NCBI RefSeq assembly: GCF_014529535.1
Contig: NW_023503374.1
Location: 4,588,001-4,652,000, forward strand
Reading direction: 5' to 3'
Origin: Bradysia coprophila
Lineage: Eukaryota; Arthropoda; Insecta; Diptera; Sciaridae
Length of the DNA stretch: 64,000 bases
Made by a program: the position numbers and the translations under genes. This document shows positions 61,234 to 64,000 of this stretch, piece by piece. Position 1 is the stretch's first letter, and each line of letters starts with the position of its first letter. The notes beneath the pieces were generated by a model. That model was given only the letters and a program-made list of their open reading frames with translations. It was not told the DNA's origin and ran no database searches.

Positions 61234-63587
61234 GATATTAGTAGTTTACGAGCAATAGATGTGTACACGATAAAAGCTGTGCATCGAATGATGAAATTAT
61301 TCTTCCTACTAGTTTCATGCACATCCAAAACAAACTTATATGATTTACCCACACTAATCACCAAATCAAATTTCATCAAAGTAATTTTTTTTAATTGAGA
61401 CTATGATCAACAGTATAAAATCCCGGTTTTCTCGGATAGCTTCCAGATCCTTCGTCCCACATAGCCCATCTTCGAACTTAGCCTCGGGATTTTAATTGCA
61501 CGTATCTAAAAAAAAGGAATAATCTAAATTGGTTGCGAATTACTCAAATTATCGTGCCCTCAACGAAAAACTGTTACCCACATTTAACGTTTTTCATAGC
61601 ATTTCATACATTTTCAATCACAGTGAACCTTTTTGTTACCCACATTTTTCGGTATTTCCTGGTGTAAGACCCTGACTTTCAGTCAAGGGAATAATTTGGA
61701 TAATTGGTGAACTTTATTTACAGGAAATAACAGGTAAACTGTAAACGGTGTTAGTTTCTTCTCGGATCTCGTATTTTAAAAGTTAAGTCCATACACATCT
61801 CACTCGTTTCGCACACAGACAAAAAGATGGAATTAAAATTTTTAGGTTCGAGCGGATTATTTTCAAAAAGTTATTTTTCGCAAAAATTGAAAAAACTCAA
61901 TTCCTTCAGGGATTAAAAATAGGTTTACACTATTGGGACTCAGTGCCAATGGTCTCTTCTTCACTCAGTGCCAATAGCCACAGTATGAGAAAGAGACTAT
62001 TCACAAAATGCCGATAACCACAGTATTATAATGTGACTATTGGCACACAACTTTGAGGACTGAAAACTTATTTGATTTTATTTCGTATTGTAGGTCTAAA
62101 TTCGATTCAATCGATCTATAGCATATTTGAATATTTTAATCGGAGGAGAAGGAACCCGGAAAGACCATGCCACAATTTATTGGTTTTGTCTCATTTCGAT
62201 TTAGTGAGATGAGAAGTGATAAGAAATTACTCATTTAAATCTGCGTCTCTTCTGTCCCCACCCCACGGTTTTATTTTGATTTTGAAAATTTCACAGACGG
62301 CAAGACTGTTCATTTGAACTAAGTATTTTGAAGAGATTTCTATCAAATCTATTACTTCATTTTTTGAACATTCTTTTTGCTATATTAGAGCGATCGCTGA
62401 GATGTTACATTTATTTTTTTAAAGTCAATCTGTTTGACTTAAAGCCCTGTCATAATCCATTTTCTCATACCCATTCTATCGCAAACGTTCACGTTACATT
62501 TTTTTTTAAAACTTAACATTCAGTATCATGTGAAATAGTCCAACTACTCTGCTGAATCAAGTTTACGAATCAATGAATCTAATAACAATTTTGCATATTA
62601 TAATAGACACATAAAATTGTCCGTTACTGTTTGTACACGCTTCATGTAATCCTCAACTCAATACAGTTTTGTGCAGTTATATTTAGTTTATTTATTGATG
62701 AAATTACCTTGCAACTACTCGTGTTTGCTTAATAGATAGTGGTTTCAGATTTTTTATAGCTGAACCAATTGTACAATTTGAGCATACATTCAACCAAAAA
62801 TGAGGTACACATAATTAACGAAAAAGTGTTTATTGTGATGAGAACGTAAATAGCGAAAATATGATCATTAAATAACCTGAACATATTTCATGTAACATAT
62901 AGCATGTTGTGTATCAGCCACATACCTACGAGCATAATACATTTACCTCTGCAGTCCGTTATGGAACAATAAAATTGAAAAGAAGAAACTCAATTTCATT
63001 TTTATTCTTTTTCTTTAATTTATCTTACAAAATATTAATCATATCATCGTCTCTTGAGGTCATTTCAATCGTTATATTAACCGTACTGTATACACCATAC
63101 ACTCATGTTCGAATCAATGAAAATAGAATACAGACTTTTGTATTGGTCAGACATATCGGAAGGAAAATGATGGTTTTTCTTATTGAGAGTGTTATGATAT
63201 TAAGTTCAATTGATTTTGTGGTATTGAAGAAAAACTGAAAAACATTCGCCTCTCTTACTCTCGCCTTCGTTTGCTATAGTTAGTTTCTCATTTTTTTTGT
63301 TTGGTTTTGCGGAATTTCCAATGGGCGATTCGTACGTGTAATTTTTTGAATGCTTTCCCGTGACCCTTGCTTACATCAAAGGCTTGAGGCCCCAAATATT
63401 CGTAAAATAAAAATCAGAATTATGGTTGCTAATGATTTGACGCCAAATAACTACTCACATATCAAACTCTTCAGAGACGTTGTGGATGGCCAACAACATC
63501 CCCAAGAATTTAAGCCCATTTAAGAATTTTTAAGTCTGAGATTCATTTAATTATTGACGGCCGTCAAATTCAAGTTACCTTGCTAAT
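61234..63587. other. Intergenic, AT-rich
   Basis: No gene seen. CACTATTGGGACTCAGTGCC near 61,930 and related phrases to 62,045 repeat 'gccaatagccacagtat' two to three times. The 109-codon frame at 62,909-63,238 is AT-driven. Confidence 0.4.
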
Positions 63588-64000
63588 GAGGGATTCTTTT
63601 GAAAAACAGCCTACAGAAATCGGACCCATTTTCCAGTGGACTTTTTTATATGTGCCTAGAAAGGTATTCGACCCAAAGCACATAAGACCATATTTGACCA
63701 TGTACGTTTTGTGTATCTCGAGAAATTTTTGTTGAACAGTGTAATTCTTCGATTGAAAACATTAAATGCACATATTTCAGTGTGGATGAATTTTAAAATC
63801 AATAAGTCCCTATTCGGCTCAATAGTGCATTACCTTTCTAATGACACCCCACACGACCGTGTGCGGCTAGTGCAAATGGAGAAATTTTTGTAAGAAAAGT
63901 GAAAGTTTTCGATTTTTTTGAAAGTGGTTTTGGTTTCTAGGGTCGAAGTCCTTTCGGGACATATAAAAAAATCAACTAGAAAATGTGTCCGATTTCGGTA
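63588..64000. mobile_element. Multi-hairpin family element, cut by window edge
   Basis: It begins GAGGGATTCTTTTGAAAAAC like the 20,355 element and contains TGTGCCTAGAAAGGTATTCG and, inverted, GGGTCGAAGTCCTTTC. The window stops in the right arm (GTCCGATTTCGGTA), about 25 bases before the expected terminus. Confidence 0.7.

Overview
The window looks like AT-rich nuclear DNA from an arthropod, most likely a dipteran. The genes are split by short introns (about 55-75 bp) with GT-AG ends. Most starts have an A-rich context (CAAAATG, TAAATG). One gene is a ZAD zinc-finger protein, a class that is expanded in insects. No bacterial operon structure is present. A nematoceran such as a fungus gnat is my guess only; nothing here proves it.

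Layout. 1-1122 (minus): 5' end of a large gene with ankyrin repeats followed by a domain with a D...QxK signature, running off the left edge. 1.1-18.9 kb: gene-poor, with one doubtful small ORF (2667-2837), MITEs, inverted-repeat elements and a tRNA-derived SINE-like block. 18,970-19,973 (plus): two-exon coiled-coil gene. 20-28 kb: foldback elements and a dead LINE end. 28,278-29,955 (minus): complete six-exon sugar transporter. 30-33.6 kb: repeats, including a hAT-type MITE with a clean 8-bp target duplication. 33,617-36,051 (plus): six-exon Hsp110-like gene that appears to lack the substrate-binding beta domain. 36-39 kb: GC-rich-ended repeat. 39,399-44,149 (minus): four-exon coiled-coil, proline-motif protein whose coiled coil resembles that of the 19-kb gene. 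47,156-48,541: a 1.39-kb inverted repeat with no spacer. 51,546-52,811 (plus): ATMIN/ASCIZ orthologue with four zinc fingers and a ladder of TQT motifs. 53-57 kb: dense MITEs, two of them with TTAA target sites, and a second LINE end. 57,627-59,099 (minus): four-exon ZAD zinc-finger gene. 60.6-61.2 kb: 19-bp tandem array that switches strand. 61.2-64 kb: AT-rich, ending in a foldback element cut by the window edge.

The genes are unrelated housekeeping and regulatory loci, each with its own promoter; there is no functional cluster. The most unusual items are the ankyrin/D...QxK protein, the reduced Hsp110, the possible coiled-coil paralogue pair, and the long palindromes able to form hairpin RNA. 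Exon joins were worked out by eye from splice signals, reading phase and family resemblance. They have not been checked against transcripts.
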